A DNA stretch of 64,000 nt from Nitrosospira sp. Is2 (GCF_033095785.1 NZ_CP137134.1:1178001-1242000), one strand, 5' to 3'; numbered from the stretch's first letter, positions 1-9,029 are shown. The notes: generated by a model not told the origin, from the letters alone. Numbers and translations: made by a program.

Positions 1-308
1 GTGGCTGGTCGTCCTCTCAGACCAGCTACTGATCGACGCCTTGGTAAGCCTTTACCTCACCAACTAGCTAATCAGACATCGGCCGCTCCAAAAGCGCAAG
101 GTCTTGCGATCCCCTGCTTTTCTCCAGAGAGATTATGCGGTATTAGCACACCTTTCGGTGCGTTATCCCCCACTTAAGGACACGTTCCGATGCATTACTC
201 ACCCGTTCGCCACTCGCCACCAGGGTTGCCCCCGTGCTGCCGTTCGACTTGCATGTGTAAAGCATGCCGCCAGCGTTCAATCTGAGCCAGGATCAAACTC
301 TTCAGTTT
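1..308 (-). rRNA. rrs: 16S ribosomal RNA, 5' part (3' part lies outside the window)
   Basis: The reverse complement carries the universal bacterial 16S start region (GAGTTTGATCCTGGCTCAG, plus positions 282-300) followed by typical variable region V1/V2 sequence. By comparison with the E. coli 5' end, the mature RNA begins near 308. Transcription runs leftward, so only about the first 300 nt are present and the rest of the rRNA operon lies beyond position 1. The sequence resembles Nitrosospira-type betaproteobacterial 16S; that placement is from memory of the family, not a search. Confidence 0.97.
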
Positions 309-493
309 AATACTGGTAAAACTCTCGCATGACGTATTCAGTTCCGGCGCTTATCTCGAGTGATCGAGAAAAAACCAGAACCTTGTTACATTGTGCGAGC
401 ACATCGACTTTTGATTACCGGATATTTTCGACTCCGAAGAGTTGAATTTACCCGGCTGTCCCGGTCAAGTGCCCACACCTATCGGCTGTAAAT

Positions 494-505
494 TTTTAAA
501 GAGCA
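494..505 (-). promoter_or_regulatory. boxA antitermination element in rRNA leader
   Basis: The minus strand reads TGCTCTTTAAA, matching the conserved rRNA boxA that binds NusB-S10 to protect untranslated rRNA transcripts from Rho. It sits about 190 nt upstream of the 16S 5' end and about 40 nt downstream of the predicted promoter, the expected place in an rRNA leader. Confidence 0.75.
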
Positions 506-545
506 GTGCTGGCAAACAACTTAAGCCAACAACGGGAAAGGCGGA

Positions 546-573
546 ATTATACAGATACTAGAAGGGCGGTCAA
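546..573 (-). promoter_or_regulatory. Sigma70 promoter of the rRNA operon
   Basis: On the minus strand a TTGACC -35 box (568-573) is separated by 16 bp from a perfect TATAAT -10 box (546-551). Transcription would start near 539 and give a leader of roughly 230 nt containing boxA before 16S. The near-consensus boxes and slightly short spacer are typical of strong rRNA promoters. Confidence 0.85.
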
Positions 574-898
574 GAGTTTTTGTAATTCTTTCTTCCTGTC
601 AGGTGACCGTCGCCTTCGGGAACTTCACTCTACCTACTGCTTCGACCCCAACGAAACTTAATCGGCTTCGTCGGCGATCGCCAACTTCCATTCTATGTTT
701 CTATTTTGACCGTAACACGACTTAAAAGTTTCGTCGCGGCCGCCAACTTCGATTCCTGCCTTGACTGGGATTTAACTTAACACTTTAATCGCCAGCCAAC
801 GTCTTTCCATAAGTTGCATTCTACAGTACCTTTGGGTAACGCACAGTTCTTTCGCGCCACTTATCGTACACGTTCCGGAAAAATTGGCTTCAACCTGA
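574..898. other. Non-coding region upstream of rRNA promoter, with degenerate repeats
   Basis: No open frame with coding character is seen between the rRNA promoter and the end of tyrS. The stretch holds two to three diverged copies of a roughly 60-bp unit (about 651-694, 716-756, and a weaker one at 780-810) sharing the core CGCCAACTTC. AT-rich runs next to the -35 box could serve as an UP element or Fis sites, but no specific site can be assigned. Confidence 0.4.
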
Positions 899-2119
899 TC
901 ATATCTCGCTCAGGAGACGTTCGGAGACGGTCACCTTCGCGAATTTTCGCTTGCCCACCTGTACGATGACGGTTTGACCACTACTTAACTTGATAGTTTT
1001 ATCGCAGACCTTTTCCCCATTCAATTTTACGCCGCCTTGTTCGATCAAGCGTAGCGCTTCTGTCGTGCTAGCTGTAAGCCCGGCCTGCTTGAGCAACTGG
1101 GCAATCGGTAATCCGCCCTTTTCGGCGTATAACAGTTTTTCGAGCATGTGATCGGGTAACGCACCACGCTTGAATCGCGCCTCGAAATCCGCCAGCGCGG
1201 CTTCAGCATCGCGTTCGCTGTGAAACCGCGCCACAATCTCTTGCGCGAATATCGCCTTAATATCACGAGGGTTTCGGCCCTGCTTCACTTCCCCTTGCCA
1301 TTGTTGGACAATCCTGATGGGCTCAAATGAAAGCAATTCGATATAACGCCACATCAGTTCGTCCGATGTCGACATTAGCTTGCCGAACATCTCAGCGGGA
1401 CTTTCGGTAATTCCGATATAGTTACCGGCGGACTTCGACATTTTATTGATGCCGTCGAGCCCCTCAAGCAAAGGCATGGTGATCACACATTGCGGCGGTT
1501 GGTTGAAATGCTTCTGCAACTCCCTTCCCATGAGCAAATTGAATTTCTGATCGGTACCCCCAAGCTCGATATCGGCTTTCAGGGCCACGGAGTCGTAGCC
1601 CTGGATCAACGGGTAAAGGAATTCATGAATAGCGATGGGCTTGTTGCCTCGATAACGCTTGCCAAAATCGTCCCGCTCCAGCATGCGTGCAACCGTATGC
1701 GTGGCCGCCAGCTTGATCAGGTCGGCAGCCCCGAGTTTGTCCATCCAGGTGGAATTGAATACCACCTCGGTCTGCTCAGGCTTGAGGATGCGAAAGACCT
1801 GGTTCTGGTACGATTTCGCATTCTCGATCACCTGCTCGCGTGAAAGGGCTGGGCGAGTCGCATTTTTACCACTCGGATCACCGATCATGCCGGTAAAATC
1901 ACCAATCAGGAACAGGGCATGGTGCCCCAAATCCTGAAAGTGGCGCATCTTATTCAGCAGAACCGTGTGACCGAGGTGCAAGTCGGGCGCGGTAGGATCA
2001 AATCCTGCCTTGATTCTGAGGGGGCGGCTTAAAGCCAGCTGTCGCTCCAGCTCGTCTTCCAGCAAAAGCTCGCTGCAACCGCGCCTTATGATCTCCAGCT
2101 GTTCTGTAATGGGCTTCAC
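899..2119 (-). CDS. tyrS: Tyrosyl-tRNA synthetase
   Basis: Charges tRNA-Tyr with tyrosine in the cytoplasm. The 406-residue protein has the class I synthetase signature HLGH at residues 48-51 and the KMSKS loop at 226-230. An S4-type RNA-binding domain follows at about 345-400, with the pattern LIEQGGVKLNGE. The length fits the longer TyrRS branch common in proteobacteria. The gene lies upstream of the rRNA promoter in the same orientation, a plausible growth-linked pairing. It is followed on its 5' side by sodB after only 18 bp, so it may be co-transcribed downstream of sodB. No tyrosine T-box or other leader is visible. Confidence 0.97.
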   Translation of the reverse strand: MKPITEQLEIIRRGCSELLLEDELERQLALSRPLRIKAGFDPTAPDLHLGHTVLLNKMRHFQDLGHHALFLIGDFTGMIGDPSGKNATRPALSREQVIENAKSYQNQVFRILKPEQTEVVFNSTWMDKLGAADLIKLAATHTVARMLERDDFGKRYRGNKPIAIHEFLYPLIQGYDSVALKADIELGGTDQKFNLLMGRELQKHFNQPPQCVITMPLLEGLDGINKMSKSAGNYIGITESPAEMFGKLMSTSDELMWRYIELLSFEPIRIVQQWQGEVKQGRNPRDIKAIFAQEIVARFHSERDAEAALADFEARFKRGALPDHMLEKLLYAEKGGLPIAQLLKQAGLTASTTEALRLIEQGGVKLNGEKVCDKTIKLSSGQTVIVQVGKRKFAKVTVSERLLSEI

Positions 2120-2137
2120 TGAGGCGAGTCGCGCATG

Positions 2138-2749
2138 CTACCGATCATTGTCTGCCGCAAAACCCCAGTTAATCAGTTTGTCCAGCACGGCGTTCACATA
2201 ATCGGGGCGGCGGTTCTGATAATCGAGGTAGTAGGCGTGTTCCCAGACGTCAATGGTCAACAGCGGCTTCAGCCCTTTCGTTAACGGGAGATCCGCGTTG
2301 CTGGTCTTAATTACCTGGAGCTTGTCCCCATCTTTCACCAGCCATGCCCAGCCGCTACCGAACTGAGTTGTCGCGGCGGTGGCCAGCTCTTTTTTGCACG
2401 CGTCAACGCTGCCAAAGGACGCCTCGATCTTTTGCTTCAGCGCCGCGGGAGGCTCGCCTCCGCCACTGGGGGAGAGACTGCTCCAATAGAATGTGTGATT
2501 CCAGACCTGCGCCGCATTGTTGAAAACCCCAACCTTGTCCGCCTTACCGGCCGTCGCGGCGATCACCTCCTCGAGAGACAAATCCGCGAGATCGGTACCG
2601 GCTACTAGCTTGTTGAGGTTGTCGACATATGTTTTGTGATGCTTGCCATAATGAAATCCCAACGTATTTGCCGAAATAACAGGATCCAGCGCGTTATCTC
2701 CATAAGGCAGAGGTGGCAGAATATGACTTCCAGGCTTTTGATTGCTCAT
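2138..2749 (-). CDS. sodB: Iron superoxide dismutase
   Basis: Converts superoxide to peroxide and oxygen in the cytoplasm. From the chosen start the protein has 203 residues. The four metal ligands are visible as H33 (FHYGKHH), H85 (QVWNHTFYW), D167 and H171 (DVWEH). Q81 in AAQVWNH and the HTFYW context point to the Fe rather than the Mn subtype. A longer frame exists, but the ATG at 2749 is preceded by AAAGGAG at good spacing and gives the family's usual N-terminus, so I start there. It sits just upstream of tyrS. An oxidative-stress enzyme fits an aerobic nitrifier producing reactive nitrogen and oxygen species. Confidence 0.96.
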   Translation of the reverse strand: MSNQKPGSHILPPLPYGDNALDPVISANTLGFHYGKHHKTYVDNLNKLVAGTDLADLSLEEVIAATAGKADKVGVFNNAAQVWNHTFYWSSLSPSGGGEPPAALKQKIEASFGSVDACKKELATAATTQFGSGWAWLVKDGDKLQVIKTSNADLPLTKGLKPLLTIDVWEHAYYLDYQNRRPDYVNAVLDKLINWGFAADNDR

Positions 2750-3114
2750 CGTTTCGCTCCTTTGTGGTGACAATAAATCTGACCCGTTCAATTATTCATT
2801 CATGTGCAGGAAGAAATAGAACGATCGGATAGGGATGAGGGGTATAACCATGCTTTGCTGGCACTCGCCCTGTTTCAGCTCCCGGAGTCGGAAACGACAT
2901 GAGCTAGTGACTGCTAATACAATAAATGCTGATTTGATTTAAAACCCAATCAGGGATCATGGAACAAGTATATCCGAAAACACCGGCTTCGATATATGGC
3001 ACCGACAGCGGCATTCCAGGCACGCTTGCGTTACCAACGGTCGGTCTTGGTTTGAACTGTGCTCCATGATCCAACTCCATCCATAATCTGGAACACTCAT
3101 CGCAGGATCAGACC
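2750..3114. other. Divergent intergenic region sodB / DUF2130 gene
   Basis: This 365-bp stretch must hold the promoters for sodB (leftward) and the DUF2130 gene (rightward), but no near-consensus -35/-10 pair stands out. A perfect 10-bp inverted repeat (GGATCATGGA at 2954-2963 and its complement at 3063-3072) brackets about 100 bp just upstream of the DUF2130 gene. I see no coding frame and no RNA gene. Confidence 0.35.
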
Positions 3115-4455
3115 ATGACGGAACCCATTATTACGTGTCCCCACTGTAAAGCCACGATCCGGCTTACCGAATCCTTGGCGGCGCCGTTGATAGCCGCTAC
3201 CCGCAAACAGTTCGAACAGCAGCTTTTGCAGAAAGACGAGGAGGTCGGCCGACGGGAACAGGGAATCCGGGAAAAGGAAAGAGAAATTGCGGAGACCAGG
3301 CGCACATTGGAAGATCGGATAACCAACCAGGTCGCGGCACAGCTGACAACTGAACGGAGCCGTATTATTGCCGAGGAATCCCGAAAAGCTAAGCTTCTCA
3401 ATGCCAGCGAACTGGACAATAAAATGCGCGAAATTTCCGACCTTCACGAGGTTCTTAAAAGCCGCGACGAAAAACTAGCCGTAGCTCAAAAAATTCAAGC
3501 AGATCTCACCAGAAAACAGCGAGAACTCGATGATGCCAGGCGTGAATTGGAACTCACGGTTGAGCGGCGCGTCCATAATGCGCTAACTGAGGTACGTGCC
3601 CGGGCTAAACAGGAGGCAGAAGATGGGCTCAAGCTCAAGGTGATGGAAAAGGACCAAACCATCGCATCCATGCAGCAAAAAATCGAAGAACTGATGCGCA
3701 GGGCCGAGCAGGGTTCGCAACAGTTGCAGGGGGAGGTTCAGGAACTGGCGCTTGAGCATTTACTCCGCTCCAGGTTCCCGCTTGATGAGATTCAGCCAGT
3801 GCCTAAAGGCGAATTCGGTGGAGATGTGCTGCACCGGGTTGTCGGCGGTGGAGGAAAAACGGGCGGCACGATTTTATGGGAGACAAAGCGCACCAGAAAC
3901 TGGAGCGATATGTGGCTAGTCAAGTTGCGGGAGGATCAACGTGCCGCGAAAGCGGAAATCGCCGTCATCGTGTCTCAGACTTTACCAAAGGGGGTGGCGA
4001 CCTTCGAAATGCTTGACGGGGTGTGGGTAACTCATCCCAGCGCTGCCCTGCCGGTCGCACTCATACTCCGCCATTCATTGCTGGAGCTCGCGCTCGCCCG
4101 GCAATCGTCCGAAGGCCTGCAAACGAAAACAGAGATGATCTACCAGTACCTTACTGGTCCGCGTTTTCGTCAGCGGGTAGAGGCAATCGTCGAAGCGTTT
4201 ACCACCATGCAGGACGATCTTGATAAAGAACGCAAGGTGATAATGAAACAATGGGCCAAACGGGAAGAACAGATCATGCGCGTCATGAGCGCGACAGTCG
4301 GGATGTACGGCGACCTGCAAGGAATCGCGGGTAGATCCTTGCAGGAGATAGAAGGGCTCGAATTAAAAAGCCTGGACCTGACCGAAGACGAAGAAAATGG
4401 TGGGAACCCTGTCTTGGGAACGCTTCCCTTCTCACACACAAACGAAAAAAACTAG
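3115..4455 (+). CDS. DUF2130 family coiled-coil protein with nuclease-like core
   Basis: Function unknown. The 446-residue protein begins with a short CPHC motif (residues 8-11), like half of a zinc ribbon, then a long charged coiled coil at about 30-215. A compact domain follows, matching the DUF2130 family (PF09903). Within it, D237 (EFGGD) and E256-x-K258 (LWETKRT) resemble the acidic and ExK residues of PD-(D/E)XK nucleases, so a DNA-processing role is possible but unproven. The C-terminal third is again helical. The gene stands alone; its stop codon overlaps that of the convergent globin gene at a shared CTAG. No restriction or defence partner is adjacent. Confidence 0.8.
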   Translation: MTEPIITCPHCKATIRLTESLAAPLIAATRKQFEQQLLQKDEEVGRREQGIREKEREIAETRRTLEDRITNQVAAQLTTERSRIIAEESRKAKLLNASELDNKMREISDLHEVLKSRDEKLAVAQKIQADLTRKQRELDDARRELELTVERRVHNALTEVRARAKQEAEDGLKLKVMEKDQTIASMQQKIEELMRRAEQGSQQLQGEVQELALEHLLRSRFPLDEIQPVPKGEFGGDVLHRVVGGGGKTGGTILWETKRTRNWSDMWLVKLREDQRAAKAEIAVIVSQTLPKGVATFEMLDGVWVTHPSAALPVALILRHSLLELALARQSSEGLQTKTEMIYQYLTGPRFRQRVEAIVEAFTTMQDDLDKERKVIMKQWAKREEQIMRVMSATVGMYGDLQGIAGRSLQEIEGLELKSLDLTEDEENGGNPVLGTLPFSHTNEKN

Positions 4456-4877
4456 GTTTCGCAGAGTTCGACCATTTGCCTATCAGGATAGCGCTCCAAC
4501 TGATATCTTTGCCACAACCGTGTTCCGATATGAAATGCGAGCATATCCGCGTTAAATTGCAACACTGGGTTACCCATCTCGCTGGTAGTCTGCCTAAAAA
4601 GGCGCAGCCATGTTTCAAACAATTCAGCCGTAAGCGCCGGCAGGGCAACGTGCTTTGGCATGGGCATACCGCGGAAGCGGTTCGTTCCACGCAGTTTCAT
4701 TGACCAAAAATCGATCATCTGCACGAAATGCGCGTCCCAATCGGTGACGTGCGCCTCAAAGATCAGGCCTAGTAAGGGATCGCGCCTGGCCCTGCCATAA
4801 AAAGCGTGAACAAGACGGGAAATCTCCTCTTCCGTGCATAAATCGGGGTCGGGGGCGGTAAACTCGAGTTGTGACAT
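4452..4877 (-). CDS. Group III truncated haemoglobin
   Basis: Small haem protein of the group III (P) truncated globin family, probably binding O2 or NO in the cytoplasm. Alignment by eye with Campylobacter Ctb gives Tyr B10 as Y27, distal His as H50, proximal haem His as H76 (MPKHVALP) and Trp G8 as W90 (FETWLRLF). The H50-H76 spacing of 26 matches the family. I start at ATG 4877 (141 residues); an in-frame TTG lies five codons upstream, and neither start has a clear ribosome site. In a nitrifier that makes NO, a role in NO handling is a reasonable inference. It is convergent with the DUF2130 gene and ends on the same CTAG. Confidence 0.88.
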   Translation of the reverse strand: MSQLEFTAPDPDLCTEEEISRLVHAFYGRARRDPLLGLIFEAHVTDWDAHFVQMIDFWSMKLRGTNRFRGMPMPKHVALPALTAELFETWLRLFRQTTSEMGNPVLQFNADMLAFHIGTRLWQRYQLERYPDRQMVELCET

Positions 4878-5178
4878 AGCGATGGAAGTCAAATAATATG
4901 TTTGACCGCAACATTGCGGCTTGGACTTAAGGTTGATGAACTGGGAAGATTCGGATATTCATACTGCACATCATCCGAACTTTGCACAGTATTTTATGTG
5001 ATAAGATTGGTTATGTAAAGAGGTAGCGCGGCAAGCGGGATATCAAGTCAACGGCGAATCGCGCATCGTCAATACCGCTGAATTAGCCCAGCTGATGAGC
5101 CCGGGTGTGCGGCGATTTGATCGGATAGCAAGCTGGACGTTGAAATACCGCGCGGAAAGTGGCTGTCGCAACTATTGC
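4878..5178. other. Intergenic region with possible gene remnant (5005-5217, plus)
   Basis: About 300 bp separate the globin start from the rpoS stop. The plus strand carries a 71-codon open frame from 5005 to a TAA at 5217, running 39 bp into the rpoS end. Its translation looks protein-like (for example NTAELAQLMSPGVRRFDR) but it has no start codon near its 5' end and no ribosome site. It may be the 3' scrap of a lost gene; I do not recognise the family. No promoter or terminator is clear. Confidence 0.3.
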
Positions 5179-6132
5179 TTAAAACACCCCGTCCCTGGAC
5201 ACTCCTTCACATCTTAATATCGCCCGCAGCGTCTGCAAAGCTTCCAGCTGAATCTGGCGCACGCGCTCACGAGTTAGATCAAGGCTTGCGGCCAACTGTT
5301 CCAACGTTTGAATTTCGTATCCATTGAGGCCGTAGCGCTTTTCGATGATATAGCGTTGTTTCTCATTCAACCGGTTCAACCACTCGTGCACGCGATCTTT
5401 AATCTCGGACTGTTCCATCATGAGGTCCGGGCCGGGACTGCGGTCATCGGCAATGGCATCGCCAATGGAAAGTAACGGATCAACATCAAGCGGCGCGTCG
5501 AGGGACATCATGCTCATGTTTAAAGAGAACATCCTCCGCACGTCCTTAACCGGCCGCCCCAGCAGATGAGCAACATCCTCCGGCTTGGGGTCCTTTCCGG
5601 TATGGGCTTCGAGGTGGCGTGCCGCCTGTAGAACAATATTCAGGTCCTTAATGACATGCACCGGCAGGCGGATGGTTCGCGACTGGTTCATGATGCAGCG
5701 TTCAATATTCTGGCGTATCCACCATGTCGCGTAGGTCGAAAATCGGAAACCACGCTCGGGGTCGAACTTTTCCAATGCGTGCATCATCCCCATATTCCCT
5801 TCCTCGATCAGGTCCAACAGGGCGACGCCGTGATTGGTATAGTGCTTGGCGATATTTACCACCAGCCGCAGATTGCATTCAATCATCTTCTGCCGGGCAT
5901 TAAAATCATCCTGCTTTACCCGCCGGGTTAACTCTGCCTCTTCCTTCGGTGTCAAAAGGGCATTATTGCCAATCTCGTTGAAATAGAGTTGAGTCACGTC
6001 GGTTAGTAGGAAATCGCCAGCGTGCTCGGTTGCAGCGCTGGAAGGAGCTTCTGAAACGTCGAGCGCTTCATCAGCATCCAATGGTTCCGTCTTGTCGAAA
6101 GACTCTTCTTCGTCGGTAGAGAGGGAATTCAT
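5179..6132 (-). CDS. rpoS: RNA polymerase sigma factor RpoS
   Basis: Stationary-phase and general-stress sigma factor. It has an acidic N-terminal tail, then sigma70 region 2 (about 45-160) with the -10 recognition and core-binding pattern RFSTYATWWIRQ. Region 3 follows, and region 4 has the helix-turn-helix LTRERVRQIQLEALQTLR near the C-terminus. Placement directly after nlpD, pcm and surE is the classical rpoS context, where rpoS promoters often lie inside nlpD. Three ATG codons occur in a row; the third (6132) has AAGG at usable spacing, so I start there (317 residues). The N-terminus is only 13 bp from the nlpD stop. Confidence 0.95.
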   Translation of the reverse strand: MNSLSTDEEESFDKTEPLDADEALDVSEAPSSAATEHAGDFLLTDVTQLYFNEIGNNALLTPKEEAELTRRVKQDDFNARQKMIECNLRLVVNIAKHYTNHGVALLDLIEEGNMGMMHALEKFDPERGFRFSTYATWWIRQNIERCIMNQSRTIRLPVHVIKDLNIVLQAARHLEAHTGKDPKPEDVAHLLGRPVKDVRRMFSLNMSMMSLDAPLDVDPLLSIGDAIADDRSPGPDLMMEQSEIKDRVHEWLNRLNEKQRYIIEKRYGLNGYEIQTLEQLAASLDLTRERVRQIQLEALQTLRAILRCEGVSRDGVF

Positions 6133-6145
6133 CATCATCCTTGGC

Positions 6146-7198
6146 TCATCCGGATATGCCAGGCAGATGCTTCAGCGGGTCCACCGGTTTTCCATTCTTG
6201 CGGATTTCGAAATGAAGCTTGACCAGATCGGTATCGGTGCTTCCCATCTCACCAATTTTCTGTCCTTTCACCACAGTTTGACCCTCCTTCACCAATAACT
6301 TGTTGTTGTGGGCATAGGCGCTGAGATACGTATTGTTATGCTTAATGATGATCAGCTTTCCGTAGCCACGTAATCCTGCCCCGCTATACACCACCTTCCC
6401 GCCAGCGGAGGCAGTCACCGGTTCGCCCGCTTTACCGGCGATATCGATGCCCTTGGTCGCTTCTGAAAATCCTTCCAGCAACTTGCCCTTCGTCGGCCAG
6501 ATCCATTCAATTCGGTCTGGATCGGCAATAACCTCAGTCGGGGGTATTACGGTGCCCGTTTGTTTCTCAATCATTGGATCGACTTTTGCCAGCACAGTAC
6601 GCGGCATGTCGGTCAAGCCTTTCAACTGCGCTATGGCCTGCTCTGAGTACGGTAGTTTGAATGCCCTGGGTTCGGTTTTCAGTTTATTGGTATTGGCCAG
6701 CGGCTTTGCTTCGGATGGGAGGCCGGAGTCCCGCGTTGCCGTGGGAGCAGAGGGCGGAAGAGAATCAGACAGCGAGAACAGCGATGGCCCGGCTTGCGCG
6801 TCGGGCGCAGACATGGAAAGTTGCTGGCCAATATGGATCGCACCGGATTCTGGAATGTTGTTCCACTCTGCCAATTCCTTGCGGTTGATGCCATGGTTGA
6901 GGGCGATGCTGTAGAGCGTATCGCCTTTCTGCACAATGTACGCAGTTGGTCGCTGAGCGCCCGCTTCAACGCTCGGCCCAGACTGGTCCCCCGCCGGTTG
7001 TGCGCCCACGATCGCATCCATGACAGGCGCCGGATGCGGAGTGGATTCGCAGCCAGCTCCCAGCAGGCATAACACAAGGAGTGAACAACATCCGCTAAAA
7101 CTATATCCGGCACGCGGCACAACATCCCGGGCGGGATCGGTGCTCAAAGGCGCCGTTCCAGCGTTTAGATGTGCCACACTAATTCTGTTATTCGTCAT
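6146..7198 (-). CDS. nlpD: NlpD-type lipoprotein, LysM and degenerate M23 domains
   Basis: Envelope lipoprotein that, in E. coli, activates the amidase AmiC during cell separation. The 350-residue product has a hydrophobic stretch ending in the lipobox LGAGC with Cys at about 50. A LysM peptidoglycan-binding domain follows (about 84-130), then a low-complexity linker and a C-terminal M23/LytM domain (about 230-345). The usual zinc ligands are absent: the motif reads GIDIAGKAG rather than HxxxD, as in other NlpD proteins, so it should be an activator, not an enzyme. The N-terminal 35 residues before the signal are unusually long; a start further in is possible. It lies between pcm and rpoS. 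Confidence 0.9.
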   Translation of the reverse strand: MTNNRISVAHLNAGTAPLSTDPARDVVPRAGYSFSGCCSLLVLCLLGAGCESTPHPAPVMDAIVGAQPAGDQSGPSVEAGAQRPTAYIVQKGDTLYSIALNHGINRKELAEWNNIPESGAIHIGQQLSMSAPDAQAGPSLFSLSDSLPPSAPTATRDSGLPSEAKPLANTNKLKTEPRAFKLPYSEQAIAQLKGLTDMPRTVLAKVDPMIEKQTGTVIPPTEVIADPDRIEWIWPTKGKLLEGFSEATKGIDIAGKAGEPVTASAGGKVVYSGAGLRGYGKLIIIKHNNTYLSAYAHNNKLLVKEGQTVVKGQKIGEMGSTDTDLVKLHFEIRKNGKPVDPLKHLPGISG

Positions 7199-7220
7199 CT
7201 CTCGCCTTTATCCCGCACTG

Positions 7221-7856
7221 CTAGCGCTTCAAAATGCCTGGCAGCATCGGGACGAATCTGACTTCGTCCAGTATTATCTCAGTGTACCCATTCGAGTTGC
7301 GTTCGATAACGCACAGATATTGTTCCTGGCTTCCTTTCGGCAAAATCATCCTTCCACCAATCGACAATTGGTCCAGCAATAACGCGGGGATATGCGGCGT
7401 TGCGGCGGTGAGGATGATTGCATCAAACGGGGCCGATTCGGGTAATCCAAGCAACCCGTCGGCATGCTTGAGGCGTACATTGCCAAGTCTAAGCTCGCGT
7501 AACCGGGCACGGGCGCGTGTGAGTAATGGTCCGATTCGCTCGATGGAATAGACCTCGGCGGCAAATTGCGCCAGTATGGCTGTCTGGTAACCACAACCGG
7601 AGCCGAGCTCAAGCACCTTCCCCGGATTGGACCCTGCGCGCAGCAATTCGCTCATGCGCGCCACGGTGAAGGGGCTTGATATAGTCTGGCCGAAATTAAT
7701 CGGCAGAGCGACATCATCGTAGGCGCGTGTCGCAAGCACTTCCTCGACAAAGATGTGACGAGGAATCGCACTCATTGCGGCAAGAACTACTTCGTCGACG
7801 ATACCCTGGTTGCGCAGACGCTCGATCATACGGGCGCGGGTGCGCTGAGACGTCAT
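7221..7856 (-). CDS. pcm: Protein-L-isoaspartate O-methyltransferase
   Basis: Methylates isoaspartyl residues in damaged proteins using S-adenosylmethionine. The SAM-binding motif I is clear (VLELGSGCGYQTAIL), preceded by the PCMT pattern around LPINFGQTISSPFTV. I use the ATG at 7856 (211 residues, GGA upstream), because the longer frame starts with GTG at 7919 without a ribosome site and adds residues not seen in the family. Gene order surE-pcm-nlpD-rpoS is conserved across many proteobacteria and links protein repair with stationary-phase survival. Confidence 0.94.
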   Translation of the reverse strand: MTSQRTRARMIERLRNQGIVDEVVLAAMSAIPRHIFVEEVLATRAYDDVALPINFGQTISSPFTVARMSELLRAGSNPGKVLELGSGCGYQTAILAQFAAEVYSIERIGPLLTRARARLRELRLGNVRLKHADGLLGLPESAPFDAIILTAATPHIPALLLDQLSIGGRMILPKGSQEQYLCVIERNSNGYTEIILDEVRFVPMLPGILKR

Positions 7857-7941
7857 GCCGATTCCGGAATGGAAGGTGTTCAACCGCGCAGCACCTTGAA
7901 TAGCCGTGCACCTACGCACGAAACCAAAAAACGCTGTGGTG

Positions 7942-8682
7942 CTATTTCAACCACTCTTTTACCGCATCCAATTGCCCGTAGCGGGTCAAGTCGATTTGCA
8001 GCGGCGTCACTGAGACGCGGTTGCGCTTAATAGCCAGGAAGTCTGTGCCTTCACCTGCATCTTGCGCGGGCCCTGCTGCGCCCACCCAGTAGACCGTGTC
8101 ACCCCGCGGCGTCTGCGACTTAATTACCGGCTCCGCCTTGTGCCGACGGCCAAGCCGGGTCACCTCGATACCCTGCAACTCCTCATAAGGAACATCAGGC
8201 ACGTTTATATTTAGCAGTACCGGGCCATGTAATGCGTTGTATTGAAAGCGTTGTACTATTTCGGTGGCGATGCGCGCGGCCGCGGGATAATTTCCGGCGG
8301 AAAAACCGGCAAGCGACACCGCAAGCGCTGGAATTCCCAGGAGAAAACCTTCCGTGGCAGCTGCCACCGTGCCGGAATAAATGGTGTCGTCGCCCATATT
8401 CGCACCATCATTGATGCCGGACACGACCATATCCGGCAGCGTGTCGAGCATACCGGTAACGGCCAGGTGCACGCAATCGGTGGGGGTGCCGTTGACGTAG
8501 AAGAACCCGTTGTGGGATTTGCGCAGACTGAGCGGCCGATCGAGCGTAAGCGAGTTGCTTGCCCCACTCCTGTCACGTTCCGGCGCCACCACGACGATAT
8601 CGGCGATAACGGAAAGCGCTCCCGCGAGACAGGCCAGGCCTGGCGCAAAATACCCGTCATCATTGCTGAGCAGTATGCGCAT
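7942..8682 (-). CDS. surE: 5'/3'-nucleotidase SurE
   Basis: Metal-dependent nucleoside monophosphate phosphatase and survival protein. The 246-residue protein opens with the family signature MRILLSNDDGY, whose DD pair binds the metal, and contains further ligands in the SGAS and VSGINDGAN motifs. It is the first gene of the surE-pcm-nlpD-rpoS cluster. A TATAAT -10-like hexamer occurs on the minus strand at 8744-8749, about 60 bp upstream, with no good -35, so it could be the promoter or part of read-through from the tRNA side. Confidence 0.95.
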   Translation of the reverse strand: MRILLSNDDGYFAPGLACLAGALSVIADIVVVAPERDRSGASNSLTLDRPLSLRKSHNGFFYVNGTPTDCVHLAVTGMLDTLPDMVVSGINDGANMGDDTIYSGTVAAATEGFLLGIPALAVSLAGFSAGNYPAAARIATEIVQRFQYNALHGPVLLNINVPDVPYEELQGIEVTRLGRRHKAEPVIKSQTPRGDTVYWVGAAGPAQDAGEGTDFLAIKRNRVSVTPLQIDLTRYGQLDAVKEWLK

Positions 8683-8788
8683 CCGGATAGTGCCCCAGGT
8701 GATTTTTTAGCTTATTGGGGGAATATGATAATGAGACATAGACATTATAGGGCCGCGAGGCGGAAAAGAACGCATCCGTGCGGCCTTA

Positions 8789-8866
<78 letters not shown>

Positions 8867-9029
8867 AGGTTCGAATTATAGCAAACAAGCCAGAAGCATA
8901 GGAATGCTATTAATGCTTCTTAAGCGCGACCGTCCATGACGCCACCAAGTGGAATCTCCCCGCTACCTTATGGCCGAACGGGCAGGAGGTCTTGCACCGC
9001 CGTGAATCTGAATTAACTTCACGTGATCT

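Noticed and set aside
6146..7198. NlpD as an active M23 endopeptidase
   Set aside because: The HxxxD zinc motif is missing (GIDIAGKAG), matching activator-type NlpD proteins.
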